From Balneolaceae bacterium (GTDB lineage Bacteria; Bacteroidota; Rhodothermia; Balneolales; Balneolaceae): 64,000 nucleotides of DNA. The notes under the pieces were generated by a model that was given only the letters and a program-made list of their open reading frames with translations, ran no database searches and was not told where the DNA came from. Shown one piece after another: positions 44,722 to 55,100 of the stretch. Positions within the stretch are counted from its first letter, which is position 1; each line of letters starts with the position of its first letter. The stretch is from contig CP030887.1 in assembly GCA_006969905.1 (NCBI GenBank), positions 3,274,730 to 3,338,729 of the forward strand, in the 5' to 3' direction. The translations under genes were made by a program, and so were the position numbers.

Positions 44722-45966
44722 ATGACTAATCAACAAAATAAAGTTGAAATTATGGCCCCTGTGGGGTCTTTTGAAGCGCTTACCGCTGCAATAAATGCCG
44801 GTTGTGACTCTGTATATTTTGGATTGGAACAGTTGAATATGCGGGCAAGGTCATCTGTAAATTTTACTACCGATGATCTTTTAAACATTTGCGGCCAATC
44901 TCAAAAGCATAATGTTAAAACTTACCTGACTATCAACACCGTGCTCTATGATCATGATATCAGGTTAATGAAAGCTATTGTAGACAAAGCCCTTGAAAGC
45001 GGGGTCTCAGCAGTTATAGCCTCTGATCATGCCGTAATGGGGTATTGCAGACAAATTGGGATGCCTGTTCACATCTCCACACAGGCAAACATTACAAATG
45101 TTGAAACTATCGAGTTCTATGCCGCCTTTGCAGATGTGATGGTATTGTCAAGAGAACTCAGTCTCAAACAGGTAGCAAACATCACCAATGAGATACACCA
45201 CAAAAAAATTAACGGGCCATCAGGAGAATTAGTTAAGATCGAAGTGTTTGCTCATGGGGCACTATGTATGGCTGTGTCAGGAAAATGCTACCTAAGCCTT
45301 CATTCCCACAATGCTTCAGCTAACAGGGGTGCCTGTATTCAGAATTGCAGGCATAAGTACATAGTTACTGACAAAGAAGATGGTACAGAACTGGAAATTG
45401 ATAATGAATACATTATGAGTGCAAAAGATCTTTGCACTATAGGCTTTCTAGATAAAGTAATCGATGCCGGAGTTCAAATCCTGAAAATTGAAGGTCGTGG
45501 ACGTTCAGCAGATTATGTAGACACAACAGTACGTTGCTACCGAGAAGCCATTGATGCTGTACAAAACGGTACCTATAACCAGGATAAAGTCGCCGCCTGG
45601 ACAAAAGAGCTTTCTAAAGTATTTAACCGGGGCTTCTGGGATGGATATTATTTAGGGAGAACCATGGGCGAATGGAATGATTCTTATGGCTCAAAAGCTA
45701 CTGAAAAGAAAATTTTTATTGGAAGCGGGATCAAATATTTCAAAAAAGCTGAGGTTGGAGAGTTCAGGATGGATGCAGGTTCTCTGGAAGTAGGAGACCA
45801 GATAATAGTTACCGGACCAACTACAGGAGTCATTAAAACCCATGTAAAAGAGTTACGGGTTAATGAAAAAAAGGTAGAAAAAGTAGAAAAAGGAGACGTT
45901 TTTTCGGCAGCTATTTCTCATCAAATCCGATCCTCTGATAAATTGTACAAGCTTGTTGAAGCATAG
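44722..45966 (+). CDS. U32 family protein, probable RNA hydroxylase (RlhA/TrhP type)
   Basis: 414 residues from the ATG giving MTNQQNKVEIMAPVGS; an upstream TTG eight codons earlier is possible. PVGSFEALTAAINAGCDSVYFG is the U32 opening. Conserved cysteines cluster in LCMAVSGKCYLS and GACIQNCRH, as needed for an iron-sulfur cluster. Well-studied members hydroxylate 23S rRNA (RlhA) or tRNA wobble uridine (TrhP) using prephenate; older names call them peptidases or collagenases. The neighbouring ferredoxin supports a redox role. Which RNA is the target cannot be told. Confidence 0.85.
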   Translation: MTNQQNKVEIMAPVGSFEALTAAINAGCDSVYFGLEQLNMRARSSVNFTTDDLLNICGQSQKHNVKTYLTINTVLYDHDIRLMKAIVDKALESGVSAVIASDHAVMGYCRQIGMPVHISTQANITNVETIEFYAAFADVMVLSRELSLKQVANITNEIHHKKINGPSGELVKIEVFAHGALCMAVSGKCYLSLHSHNASANRGACIQNCRHKYIVTDKEDGTELEIDNEYIMSAKDLCTIGFLDKVIDAGVQILKIEGRGRSADYVDTTVRCYREAIDAVQNGTYNQDKVAAWTKELSKVFNRGFWDGYYLGRTMGEWNDSYGSKATEKKIFIGSGIKYFKKAEVGEFRMDAGSLEVGDQIIVTGPTTGVIKTHVKELRVNEKKVEKVEKGDVFSAAISHQIRSSDKLYKLVEA

Positions 45967-46193
45967 TGTACCGGGTTTTCTTTCATAGAGCTAAGTGTAT
46001 CGGGTGTAATGCCTGTGTAGAGGCTGCTCCGGACAGGTGGAGAGTTTCAACTAAAGACGGACGCTGCAATTTGATCGGAGGAAAAGAAAAAAAAGGCATC
46101 TACCGGGTTGAAATTGACCCTGATGAGGTAGAAAGAAATCATAATGCTGCTTTGAATTGTCCCGTCAAAATAATCAGGATAGAAACATTCTGA
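45966..46193 (+). CDS. Single-cluster [4Fe-4S] ferredoxin
   Basis: 75 residues starting at a GTG whose first base is the last base of the U32 stop (TAGTG), giving MYRVFFHRAKCIGCNACVEAAP. C11, C14 and C17 plus C65 in LNCPVKI form one [4Fe-4S] site; the second cluster of 2[4Fe-4S] ferredoxins is absent. Tight coupling with the U32 gene suggests it delivers electrons to, or helps assemble the cluster of, that enzyme. Confidence 0.88.
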   Translation: MYRVFFHRAKCIGCNACVEAAPDRWRVSTKDGRCNLIGGKEKKGIYRVEIDPDEVERNHNAALNCPVKIIRIETF

Positions 46194-46247
46194 TACTCTC
46201 GGTTCATTAATAAAGAAAGAAACAATCAATAAAGGTTGCAGATAGTA

Positions 46248-48011
46248 CTATCTCGGGTACCTGATATTCTCCACCATTTCCTGGACTTCTTCGGGGGGTT
46301 CAGGATAGATCATTCCTATCGCCAGCGAGACCATTAAGTTTACCAGCATCCCAAATGTTCCTATTCCTTCGGGAGAAATACCGAACCACCAGTGCTCAGG
46401 AGTATTATATTCAGGAAAAAGAATTTTAAAGAAGACAATATAGCCCAACGTAAATAACAAGCCGCAAACCATACCGGCTACCGCCCCTTCCCTGTTCATC
46501 TTCTTATAAAAAATACCCAGCACTATAGCCGGAAAGAATGAAGCCGCAGCAAGCCCGAAAGCAATTGCCACTACCTCTGCCACAAAACCGGGCGGATTAA
46601 TGCCAAAATACCCGGCTACAATTACAGCAATGCCGGCTGCAATGCGGGCATATCTCAATTCGGCTTTATCGGAAATATCTTTTTTGATCTGCTTTTTTAT
46701 CAAATCGTGTGAAACGGATGTTGAGATTACCAGCAACAAACCCGCTGCTGTAGAAAGGGCTGCGGCTAATCCACCTGCTGCAACAAGAGCTGCCACCCAG
46801 TTTGGAAGCCGGGCTATTTCAGGATTTGCCAATACCATAATATCTCTGTCCACGTAAAGCTCATTGGTGTTCAATGTGGCAGTATTATTCAATAAGGCCT
46901 GGCCATTTGAGCCCCTGGCTATTTCCCCATCTGTTCTTTGGATATCAGGAGTACCCAAGATGGCTGCACCGGGTGCATAGGTAATAATGCCATCCCCGTT
47001 TTTATCAACCCAGTTAAGCAGCGCAGTTTCTTCCCAGGTTTTAAACCATTCGGGCATTTCTTCATAAGGCTGCTCGCTTACCGTTTCAATAAGATTTGTT
47101 CGTGCAAACACAGCAATAGCTGGTGCTGTAGTATATAGAATTGCGATAAAAATAAGAGCATAACCTACCGAAACACGGGCATCTTTTACTTTTGGGACAG
47201 TAAAGAACCGGACAATAACATGTGGAAGCCCAGCTGTGCCTACCATCAAAGCAACAGTGATAAAAAATACATCCTGCATACTTTTTGTACCGCTGGTGTA
47301 TTCAGCAAAACCTAACTCTGTATGCAGTTGATCCAGCTTATCCAGCAGGAACATACCTGAGCCATCTGTTGCTGTAGAACCAAAACCTATTTGGGGAATG
47401 ATGTTGCCCGTTAACTGGATAGAAATGAAAAACGCAGGTACCATAAAAGCAAAAATCAGGATACAGTATTGAGCAACCTGTGTGTAGGTAATCCCCTTCA
47501 TCCCTCCCATTACTGCATACATAAATACGATAGCCATACCGATAACCACACCCCAAAAAATATCAACCTCCAGAAACTTTGAGAATACCAATCCCACTCC
47601 TCTCATTTGCCCGGCTACATAGGTAAAAGAAACAAACAGCGCACAAATAACGGCTACGGTTCTGGCAATCTGGGAATAGTACCTGTCTCCAATAAAATCA
47701 GGAACGGTAAACTTTCCGAATTTGCGAAGGTAAGGTGCAAGCAAAAGTGCCAGTAAAACATAACCTCCCGTCCACCCCATCAGGTATACGGCCCCATCGT
47801 ATCCCATAAAAGAGATCAGCCCTGCCATTGACAAAAATGAAGCAGCAGACATCCAATCCGCAGCCGTAGCCATTCCATTCGTTAGCGGATTAACAGCCCC
47901 TTCGGCTACATAGAATTCACTGGTGGAACCGGCCCTTGACCAAATGGCAATCCCGATATACACAGCAAATGTGATGCCCACCAATATGTACGTCCACACC
48001 TGAACATCCAT
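46248..48011 (-). CDS. Sodium:solute symporter, VC_2705/ActP-like
   Basis: 587 residues with about 13 membrane segments. Opening ADWMSAASFLSMAGLI and GWTGGYVLLALLLAPYLRKFGKFTVPDF are typical of acetate/short-chain carboxylate symporters of the SSS family, VC_2705 subfamily. A long extracytoplasmic loop near 325-385 includes DKNGDGIITY, an EF-hand-like calcium loop. The substrate (acetate, propionate or related) is inferred from family only. Its start overlaps the stop of the DUF4212 gene by one base. Confidence 0.9.
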   Translation of the reverse strand: MDVQVWTYILVGITFAVYIGIAIWSRAGSTSEFYVAEGAVNPLTNGMATAADWMSAASFLSMAGLISFMGYDGAVYLMGWTGGYVLLALLLAPYLRKFGKFTVPDFIGDRYYSQIARTVAVICALFVSFTYVAGQMRGVGLVFSKFLEVDIFWGVVIGMAIVFMYAVMGGMKGITYTQVAQYCILIFAFMVPAFFISIQLTGNIIPQIGFGSTATDGSGMFLLDKLDQLHTELGFAEYTSGTKSMQDVFFITVALMVGTAGLPHVIVRFFTVPKVKDARVSVGYALIFIAILYTTAPAIAVFARTNLIETVSEQPYEEMPEWFKTWEETALLNWVDKNGDGIITYAPGAAILGTPDIQRTDGEIARGSNGQALLNNTATLNTNELYVDRDIMVLANPEIARLPNWVAALVAAGGLAAALSTAAGLLLVISTSVSHDLIKKQIKKDISDKAELRYARIAAGIAVIVAGYFGINPPGFVAEVVAIAFGLAAASFFPAIVLGIFYKKMNREGAVAGMVCGLLFTLGYIVFFKILFPEYNTPEHWWFGISPEGIGTFGMLVNLMVSLAIGMIYPEPPEEVQEMVENIRYPR

Positions 48012-48271
48012 TACCCTTCCTCCTCGCTTACCCCGAATTGTTTATCCAATCGGTTCATCAGGAACACGTACACAAAAATGAGAATCACAAATACATAGAT
48101 GGAACCCTGCTGGGCAAACCAAAACCCAAGTTTAAAGCCTCCCATCTTAAAATTATTGAGCCAGGGTGCCAGTAATATTCCAAAACCGTAGGAAACAGTG
48201 AACCAAATACTAAGCAGTACCCCAAGGTATTGCAGGTTCTTCTTCCAATAACCCCTTAAATCCTTTTCCAA
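48011..48271 (-). CDS. DUF4212 small symporter subunit
   Basis: 86 residues with two membrane segments (about 15-36 and 56-74). YWKKNLQYLGVLLSIWFTVSYGFGILLAPWLN is the DUF4212 signature. In many bacteria this protein is encoded directly before the VC_2705 symporter and is taken as its small subunit, as here where the stop and start share a base (TAATG). Confidence 0.9.
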   Translation of the reverse strand: MEKDLRGYWKKNLQYLGVLLSIWFTVSYGFGILLAPWLNNFKMGGFKLGFWFAQQGSIYVFVILIFVYVFLMNRLDKQFGVSEEEG

Positions 48272-48333
48272 GCTTATCCTCCGTTTTTTGCCTTGTGAGT
48301 ATGCAGGTTTTAAGTGATTTATACAAGTAACGG

Positions 48334-49500
48334 CTATTTTTTCGTTGAGGAAAAGATTTTCTCTTTCAACATAGTGGCAGCACGTGTATAGCCACCCTCA
48401 GCTCCATCTACAAAATGGATATGTTTATCCTTCCTATCCTGCACGTAACAAGACATTATGCTTTCTGAAGAAACAGAATATCCATAAAAAAGCTTATTGG
48501 CCTGCTCCATACTACCCAGTACCTCCACTATTCTTTTGCACTGATCCGGGGTACCGGATATTACTGTATTTATACTCCCGTCAATTACCAAAGTATCACA
48601 GAGTTCTACAAGATTATCAAGGTAGTTTTTGCCACTTTCAGTGAGTTTCAGGTAAAAATTGCTTACCGGGTATGAAAGTATTCTCTTTGCAAGATTACCT
48701 GAGCTCGAATAGCCGAATTTTACTTTTTGTTCGTTACCAAAGCGTTTATAATCTGCCAAAAGCTTTAGGCCTTTTATCGATACAGGCCTTCTTTTACTGT
48801 ATGGCCCGAAAATATTCTCAATCGCTTCCAAAACCTCTTTCAAAACCTTATGCTGGTTATCCGGATCAGCTACCCTCGCCAAAAGACATATTACTTCATT
48901 ATCAGCTTCTGAAGGTTTTATAAGGTCCCAGCGGCATTCCATTCCTTCAAGATTAGGTTGTACCAGGTTCTCTTCGGGCTTTGCATTTTTAGCTTCTTTT
49001 GCTTTGATCAATGCATCAGCAAAAAGCAGCCCTTCCCCTATTACTACAGGAGTGATGTGCTTCTCTGTTAATCGTAACCTTGCAATACCAAGGTTCTTTT
49101 TTTCACTGAATATCTTTTTAACCGGAACCTTATCAACCCTTAGATCCAGATCAAAGTTGCGCTTTACATTATCCCGGTATAGTAAAAGCATGCCCATTAT
49201 TTTATCCAGCATGAAACCGGGCACAATTAATGTAGCCCCATCGCCCCCGAAAAAGAAAGGAATCTCGATACCAGCTTCGCGGGCAATATTCAACCCTACA
49301 ATAATACTCCCCGTGGCAATAAGGTTTATATCCTGGTGGAGGCCTTTTTGAACTGCAAGGGTAGAATTTTTTATATCAGTGATAATTATGAACCAGCTTC
49401 CGGGTACGCGCACAAAATTTGCCGTATCTGAAAATAAATCTGTGAAACCTTGTTCAAAAACAGGCAGCTTTGAATAGAAATCGCCTTCTTTATTAAGCAT
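48334..49500 (-). CDS. DUF3095 family protein
   Basis: 388 residues from the ATG giving MLNKEGDFYSKLPVF; a further 70 codons upstream are open but have no family features and reach across the divergent GNAT gene start. GSWFIIITDIKNST followed by IPFFFGGDGATLIVP recalls the metal-binding fold of class III nucleotide cyclases, to which DUF3095 is distantly related. Activity is unproven. It lies behind the symporter operon in the same direction (62-base gap). Confidence 0.82.
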   Translation of the reverse strand: MLNKEGDFYSKLPVFEQGFTDLFSDTANFVRVPGSWFIIITDIKNSTLAVQKGLHQDINLIATGSIIVGLNIAREAGIEIPFFFGGDGATLIVPGFMLDKIMGMLLLYRDNVKRNFDLDLRVDKVPVKKIFSEKKNLGIARLRLTEKHITPVVIGEGLLFADALIKAKEAKNAKPEENLVQPNLEGMECRWDLIKPSEADNEVICLLARVADPDNQHKVLKEVLEAIENIFGPYSKRRPVSIKGLKLLADYKRFGNEQKVKFGYSSSGNLAKRILSYPVSNFYLKLTESGKNYLDNLVELCDTLVIDGSINTVISGTPDQCKRIVEVLGSMEQANKLFYGYSVSSESIMSCYVQDRKDKHIHFVDGAEGGYTRAATMLKEKIFSSTKK

Positions 49501-49612
49501 GACTAAATTATAAAACAATACAACCGGATATACTATTCGTTTTTGGTTGAAGCCTGTAATCAGTTCAAAGTGTTTTATATTCGCCGGATAACTATTAGCA
49601 ATCCTTATTAAG

Positions 49613-50098
49613 ATGCTTATTCGCCTAATGAAAAAATCTGACTGGCCTGCTGTTGCTGAAGTATACAAGCAGGGAATTGAGACACGTATGGCCACTTTCG
49701 AAACGAACATATCTGATTGGGATACATGGAACCGTGAACACTTGCAGGTTTGCCGCCTGGTAGCTGAACTTGATCATAACATTGTGGGTTGGATTGCACT
49801 GAGTTCGGTTTCAAAAAGGGAAGTATACAAAGGCGTAGCCGAATTAACGGTGTATGTCCGCAATGGTTTTAAAGGAATGAAGATTGGGGCATTGCTTATG
49901 GGACATCTTATAAAACAGTCAGAACAAGAAGGGTTTTGGACGTTACAGTCTGTTGTTTTTCCTGAAAACGAAGCCAGTATTCGATTACATGAAAAGTTTG
50001 GATTCCGTAAGGTTGGTTACCGTAAAAAAATTGCCAAACTGGATGGTGAATGGAGAAACACTATCCTGCTGGAACGCAGACGATCAGAAGGTGCATAA
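49613..50098 (+). CDS. GNAT acetyltransferase, phosphinothricin acetyltransferase-like
   Basis: 161 residues of GNAT fold. The acetyl-CoA-binding loop is RNGFKGMKIGALLM, with the Pat-like opening IRLMKKSDWPAVAEVYKQGIETRMATFE and the acceptor-side NEASIRLHEKFGFRKVGY. This family N-acetylates amino-acid analogues such as phosphinothricin or methionine sulfoximine; the natural substrate is unknown. Divergent from DUF3095 with about 110 bases between. Confidence 0.9.
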   Translation: MLIRLMKKSDWPAVAEVYKQGIETRMATFETNISDWDTWNREHLQVCRLVAELDHNIVGWIALSSVSKREVYKGVAELTVYVRNGFKGMKIGALLMGHLIKQSEQEGFWTLQSVVFPENEASIRLHEKFGFRKVGYRKKIAKLDGEWRNTILLERRRSEGA

Positions 50099-50122
50099 TT
50101 TTCTATCCATTCCCTTTCCTTT

Positions 50123-50130
50123 TATATTTG
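50123..50130 (+). promoter_or_regulatory. Possible -7 promoter box (TATATTTG)
   Basis: Exact match to TAnnTTTG, 22 bases before the ATG of the deacetylase-like gene. No TTG at the ideal -33 spacing; leader would be about 15 bases. Confidence 0.42.
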
Positions 50131-50152
50131 AGTAGAATCTATTCCAACTAAT

Positions 50153-51295
50153 ATGTTCAAAAGAGTACTCGCCCTTATAGCCCTGGCTTGCAGCCTTGTA
50201 GAACTGGCCTATGCACAAACGGAAAATTTGAAATTTGTAATCCGCGTAGATGACATTCTCTCCCGGAATACTACCATACTTCCAAGGTCTATTATCCCTT
50301 TGCAGGACTCGATTACTTCAAGAGGCGGCAAAATAACATGGGGAGTAATTCCTCACCGATTAATAGAACCAGCAAATGTTGATGGAGTACTAGCTACAGA
50401 ACTAAAAGCATCTTTATCAAATGGTCATGAGATATCTTTACACGGTTTCGTACATATTTGTGATAAATGCAAAAATGCTCAAGGAGCGTCTCCCTGGGGA
50501 CATGAAATGTATTGTACTTGGTTTGATCTCCCTTTTACTTATAATGAGCAAAATTTACTGATTGAAGAAGGCTTGAAAATACTATCTGAGGAGATTGGTA
50601 TTACTCCTACTTCATTTATTCCTCCGGGTCACATATCGGATGAAACCACTTATGAGGTTTTAGGCGATAAAAACTTGTTGGTTTTTTCTGATAATACTGA
50701 GGCAAAATATTTGAATAGCAATGTATTTAATCTCCCAATCAATGATGAATATACCTGGGCTTTAACGGATGAAGCCTATGAGCAAAACCTAACTGATGCT
50801 TTGGCGGACATAAAGTCCACCGCAAAAGAAACCGGGGTGTACGGCCTGATGCTCCACGATCCTTTTATCAGAGAAGGTTACCAGGATGCTATTGTTCTCC
50901 GCTGGATGGGTGAGCTTCTGGACTCATTAAATACTTATTACGGAGATAATATTGAATACCTGACCTTAACTAATGCCGCGAATGCGATAAAAGGCGAACC
51001 TGTTTCTATTGATGAAGACCCTGAATTACCTGCTGATTTTACTTTAAGCCAAAACTTTCCAAATCCATTTAACCCTGCTACCCAGATTAACTTTGCTCTC
51101 GAAAAACCTTCGCGTATAAAGCTGCTTGTTTATGATATCCAGGGCAGAATGATAAGCGCCTTGGTAAATGCGCAATATACTGCGGGCAATCATAGTATCA
51201 CTTTCAATGCCGGAAATTTATCTTCAGGAGTGTATATATACACTTTAACCGCTAACGGAGGAACCCAAACAAAGTTTATGACTTTGGTTAAATAG
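50153..51295 (+). CDS. DUF2334/polysaccharide-deacetylase-like protein with T9SS sorting domain
   Basis: 380 residues: signal peptide ending AYAQ, then a deacetylase-like domain (about 25-285) with FVIRVDDILS, a metal-site-like HEISLHGFVH and a late YGLMLHDPF. The last ~80 residues (LSQNFPNPFNPATQINFAL, YDIQGRMIS, LSSGVYIYTL) form a type A C-terminal domain used for export by type IX secretion and cell-surface anchoring. No T9SS core gene is in the window. The sugar substrate is unknown. Confidence 0.82.
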   Translation: MFKRVLALIALACSLVELAYAQTENLKFVIRVDDILSRNTTILPRSIIPLQDSITSRGGKITWGVIPHRLIEPANVDGVLATELKASLSNGHEISLHGFVHICDKCKNAQGASPWGHEMYCTWFDLPFTYNEQNLLIEEGLKILSEEIGITPTSFIPPGHISDETTYEVLGDKNLLVFSDNTEAKYLNSNVFNLPINDEYTWALTDEAYEQNLTDALADIKSTAKETGVYGLMLHDPFIREGYQDAIVLRWMGELLDSLNTYYGDNIEYLTLTNAANAIKGEPVSIDEDPELPADFTLSQNFPNPFNPATQINFALEKPSRIKLLVYDIQGRMISALVNAQYTAGNHSITFNAGNLSSGVYIYTLTANGGTQTKFMTLVK

Positions 51296-51389
51296 CAGCT
51301 TTGATAAGAGGAACTTTACTTAAAACGGTGAGTTGATAATCTTTATGTGAATTACTGTTCACTGATAAACACTTACCAAACTCTGTATT

Positions 51390-52100
51390 ATGAAATCCCT
51401 CTCTCTACTTCTTCTTACAGTTCCCTTTTTAATTAACTGTGCCTCTACCATGCCGTATTATCCAACGGATTATTCGGATATACCAACATTAGAAACCTCT
51501 CTTTTTCCGTCCGATCAGCTTGTTCTATCTCAGGCAGCAATAGATACCATTCTTTCAAGCAGAATTGTGATTCCTGATAATTCAAAGCTTGCCATTATTA
51601 AGTTTCCCGGGGCATTAGAGCAAAACTCTTCCAAATATGGTTATGGATACTGGCGTTCTGAGCAATACCTGAGCCTCCAGCAATCATATGTAGATACACT
51701 GATTTCGATTATTGACAGTTCTCAAAAAATTAATTCCATATCACTTTTACCTTCTTTACTTACCCCACAAAGCCCTACCATCCCTATTTTACGAGAAGCT
51801 GCAGTAAGGCTCCAGGCTCCCCTACTGGTGGTATACAGGATCAACAGCGACATATACCAGGAATACAGAATGTTCAGGTCCACCAAGGCTAAAGCTTATG
51901 CAACCGTAGAGATCGTACTTTTAGATATCAGAACGGGCATTATTCCATTTACTGCTATTTCCACGAAGGAAGCGCAATCTGCAAAAAGAAAATCTGACGC
52001 TAATGATCAGGATTTGTTCAGGCGTACGGAACAGGATGCTGTGAATAAAGCATTAAATACTATCGCAAATGACCTGGTAGCTTTTCTAAACTCTAATTAA
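51390..52100 (+). CDS. Putative lipoprotein, CsgG/GNA1162-like
   Basis: 236 residues with lipobox LINC (cysteine 17). The mature part has an alternating beta/alpha pattern (KLAIIKFPG, LREAAVRLQAPLLVVYRI, AYATVEIVLLDIRTGIIPF, AVNKALNTIANDLVAFL) that resembles lipoproteins of the CsgG/LpoB/GNA1162 group, which bind envelope assembly machines. The resemblance is by pattern only. Single gene, convergent with the second tricorn gene. Confidence 0.6.
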   Translation: MKSLSLLLLTVPFLINCASTMPYYPTDYSDIPTLETSLFPSDQLVLSQAAIDTILSSRIVIPDNSKLAIIKFPGALEQNSSKYGYGYWRSEQYLSLQQSYVDTLISIIDSSQKINSISLLPSLLTPQSPTIPILREAAVRLQAPLLVVYRINSDIYQEYRMFRSTKAKAYATVEIVLLDIRTGIIPFTAISTKEAQSAKRKSDANDQDLFRRTEQDAVNKALNTIANDLVAFLNSN

Positions 52101-52110
52101 TTACAGAAAA

Positions 52111-52140
52111 AACCTGGCCTATTTTTAGCAGACCAGGCTT
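52111..52140. terminator. Weak convergent hairpin after the lipoprotein gene
   Basis: CCTGG and CCAGG form a short stem around a 15-base loop, with an A-run before and CTTTATTT after. It could stop both convergent genes but the stem is only five pairs. Confidence 0.35.
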
Positions 52141-52144
52141 TATT

Positions 52145-55100
52145 TCAATTATCTTTTTTCATGCCCTTAGCACTTCGGTCTTCTAACGGTGGTGCTGGAG
52201 TCATTCGGTTAGAGTTTTCATTTACCATTTTCATGACTTCCTCTACCACTTTTTCCATTTGGGGGTCTCTTCCCTTTATCAACAAGTTTGGATCATCCCA
52301 AACCGGAAAATCAGGCCGTACACCTTCTCCTTCCCAGAACCAATGGCCATCGTTGTCATAAAGTCTTGCACCGGGAACTGTTATTCCTCCGCCATCTATC
52401 AGGCTATGCCCTGTTGCCGGACCTACCAGTATTCCCAGGGTTCTTTCGCCAACAATCGGGCCTGCTTCCAGTTCCTGGAAAGCCCAGGGAAGCCCGTCTC
52501 CACCTGATCCTGCCCAACCATTGATTAACATTCCCATAGGGCCTGTATTTGTTTTAACCGGTTGAGTGTGATCGCGCCCGTGCCGCCAGTGTAAATTATA
52601 GACAACCGGGCGCATCATTAATTCAAGGAAACGGTCTGCAAGCTGTCCCCCGCCATTAAAACGCTCATCGATGATAAAGCCTTTCTTATCTAACTGCCCG
52701 TAAAACATACGAACTAATTCGAGCTGCCCCCTGCCCCCGGTATTTGACATATAAATATATCCAAGCTGACCATTAGAAAGTTCCTCCACCATTTTCCGGT
52801 TATTCTCAATCCACTCGAGGTAGCGTACCTGTCGTTCTTGGCCAGGGGTAAGGGTTTCCACAATTACCTGCTTTGCATCTTTTGCGCTTCCGGTAGAACT
52901 AATCATCAACGAAACTACCTCTCCCGACAGGTTTTCAAAAGCTGAATAAGGGTCTTTATCGGGATCTAAGTCTATACCGTTCACTGAATGAATGTAGTTT
53001 CCTGCGGAAACTTCAACACCCGGACGATCAAAAGGAGAACGTACTTCTGTATCCCAAACAGCCGGTTTTACAATCCGCTTGATTCGATACTTGCCGTTGT
53101 CTTGTTCTAAATCGACCCCAAGGAAACCGGTTTGTTGCGGGCTGACACTTTCATTATCGCCACCAAATGTGTAGGTATGCCCCGCACTCAACTCAGCTGC
53201 AAGGTTTGATTGAAGAAAACTTACATCCCATCGGGTTCTGGCATCTTTAAGTAGTTCACCATATTGCTTCTTCAGGCCTTCCCAATCCACGCCATGCATA
53301 TTTGGGTCGTAGAAAAAGTCGCGATGTCTTCTCCATGTATCATTGAAAATTTGATTCCATTCTTCTTTAGGAACCAGGTCCATTACCAATCCATCGGTTG
53401 GAATTGGATCGGAAATCTTTTGTCCCTTTGCAGGCTTTATGATCCCATATTGTCCCCTACTGCTTACCAAAATGGATTTGCCATCAGCAGTAACGGTTGC
53501 ACCATTAATATTTGATATAACTTCATCGCTCTCTCTTTCTTCGATGTCATACACCATTAAAGAAGCTCCCCGCTCATTTGACCCGGTATTCGGAAACTTC
53601 AGGAATACGAGTTTTCCATCAAAAGGCATTAAAGCCCCAATGTTTCCGGCATCAGGAGGAAGAATTACCAACCTGGACTCAATATCATCCAAGTCAATCT
53701 CTAAGCTACTTTCGTCATCCCCTTTTTCCTCGTTTTCTTCTTTTCCTTCCTCTTCATCCTTTGGGAGATCAAGGGCATCGTTTTTTGGTTTTAGGAGCGA
53801 AGGAGCATCTTTTGTTAAACTAACGGATGCAATCTGTGTTGAGTTGGGATAAATCCAGGTATTATCCATATCGGAATAATTTGCCGAGAAATCCCTGTTT
53901 GTTAAATAGAACAAGTATTTGCCGTCCGTGCTAAAAACAGGGTATGAATCCTGGTAGAAACCGCTGCTAACCTGATGCTTCTTCCCGGTATCCAGGTTGT
54001 AAACAAAAACAGAAGAATTAGAGTTTTCAAGACCTTCACTGAATGCAATCCATTTTGAATCGTGAGACCATGAAACCGGGTAATTGAACCGCCCATTATG
54101 TCCTACATTCCAAAGTGTGTTTCCGGCAATGATAGTTTTACCGCTTTCCACATCGATGATGGAAATATCATTTTTCTCATCAATAAAGGCTATTTTTTTG
54201 CTATCGGGAGACCAATACAACTCGTAACCAAATCCTTTCTTCCGGTTCGTCAGCTTTCGTTCTTTACTTGTCCCATCAGTAGGCATTAAATAAATCTCAT
54301 TCTCTCCGGATTTATCGCTCCAGTAAGCAATATGCTTTCCATCCGGCGACCAGGAAGGCTGTCGGTCAAAAGCACCGCTGCTCTTAGTAAGATTCATAGA
54401 ATAACCTTCTTTTACCGGAACATTGAAAAGCTCACCCCGTGCCTCGAAAACTATTCTCTTTGCCCCAGGTGCAGCTGTCATACTGCTTATCCTTCTGCTC
54501 ACATCCTCCTTCCTCGGCATCTCCACCGAAAGATCACTGATGATATTCACATCTACTTTTTTATACTGATTGGTTGCTACATTCATCAAATACATATTTC
54601 CGCCGTTTTCAAAAACGATCTCCGAATCTCCTGCACCCATGAATGAAATATCGAAATCAGTAAAATTGGTTACCCTTGAACTTTCCTTTGTATTAATATC
54701 ATACTGCCAAATGTTAAGTCGCATTTCGTCTCCCTGGTCAGATAAGAAGTATACTTTGTTACCTAACCAGGCAGGTTTACCGTCATTCGCTTCGTTGTTT
54801 GTAACATTAACTGCTGAGTTATTTTTTAGATCGTAAAGAATAATATCTGAAGAAAGTCCACCCCTGTATCTCTTAAAAGGATAATTCTCTGTGATCTTGG
54901 TGATATAGGCCAAATGATTTCCATCCGGAGAAAAACTTGCTAATTCGCCATACGGGATTTTCAATTTCTCCGGGAATCCCCCTTTTTTGCTAACCATAAA
55001 GAATTGGTTCCCTGAGCGCTGACCCAGTTCTCTTCTGCTTGCAAAAAGTAATCGCTCTCCATCAGGGTGCCACTCTACCATCCTGTCCGGGAAAGAGTTA

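Noticed and set aside
49501-49710. 70-codon N-terminal extension of DUF3095
   Set aside because: It would overlap the divergent GNAT gene and lacks family features, while the internal ATG matches the expected start.
53439-53852. 137-codon antisense frame inside tricorn copy 2
   Set aside because: Its serine/phenylalanine runs mirror the acidic linker of the real gene.
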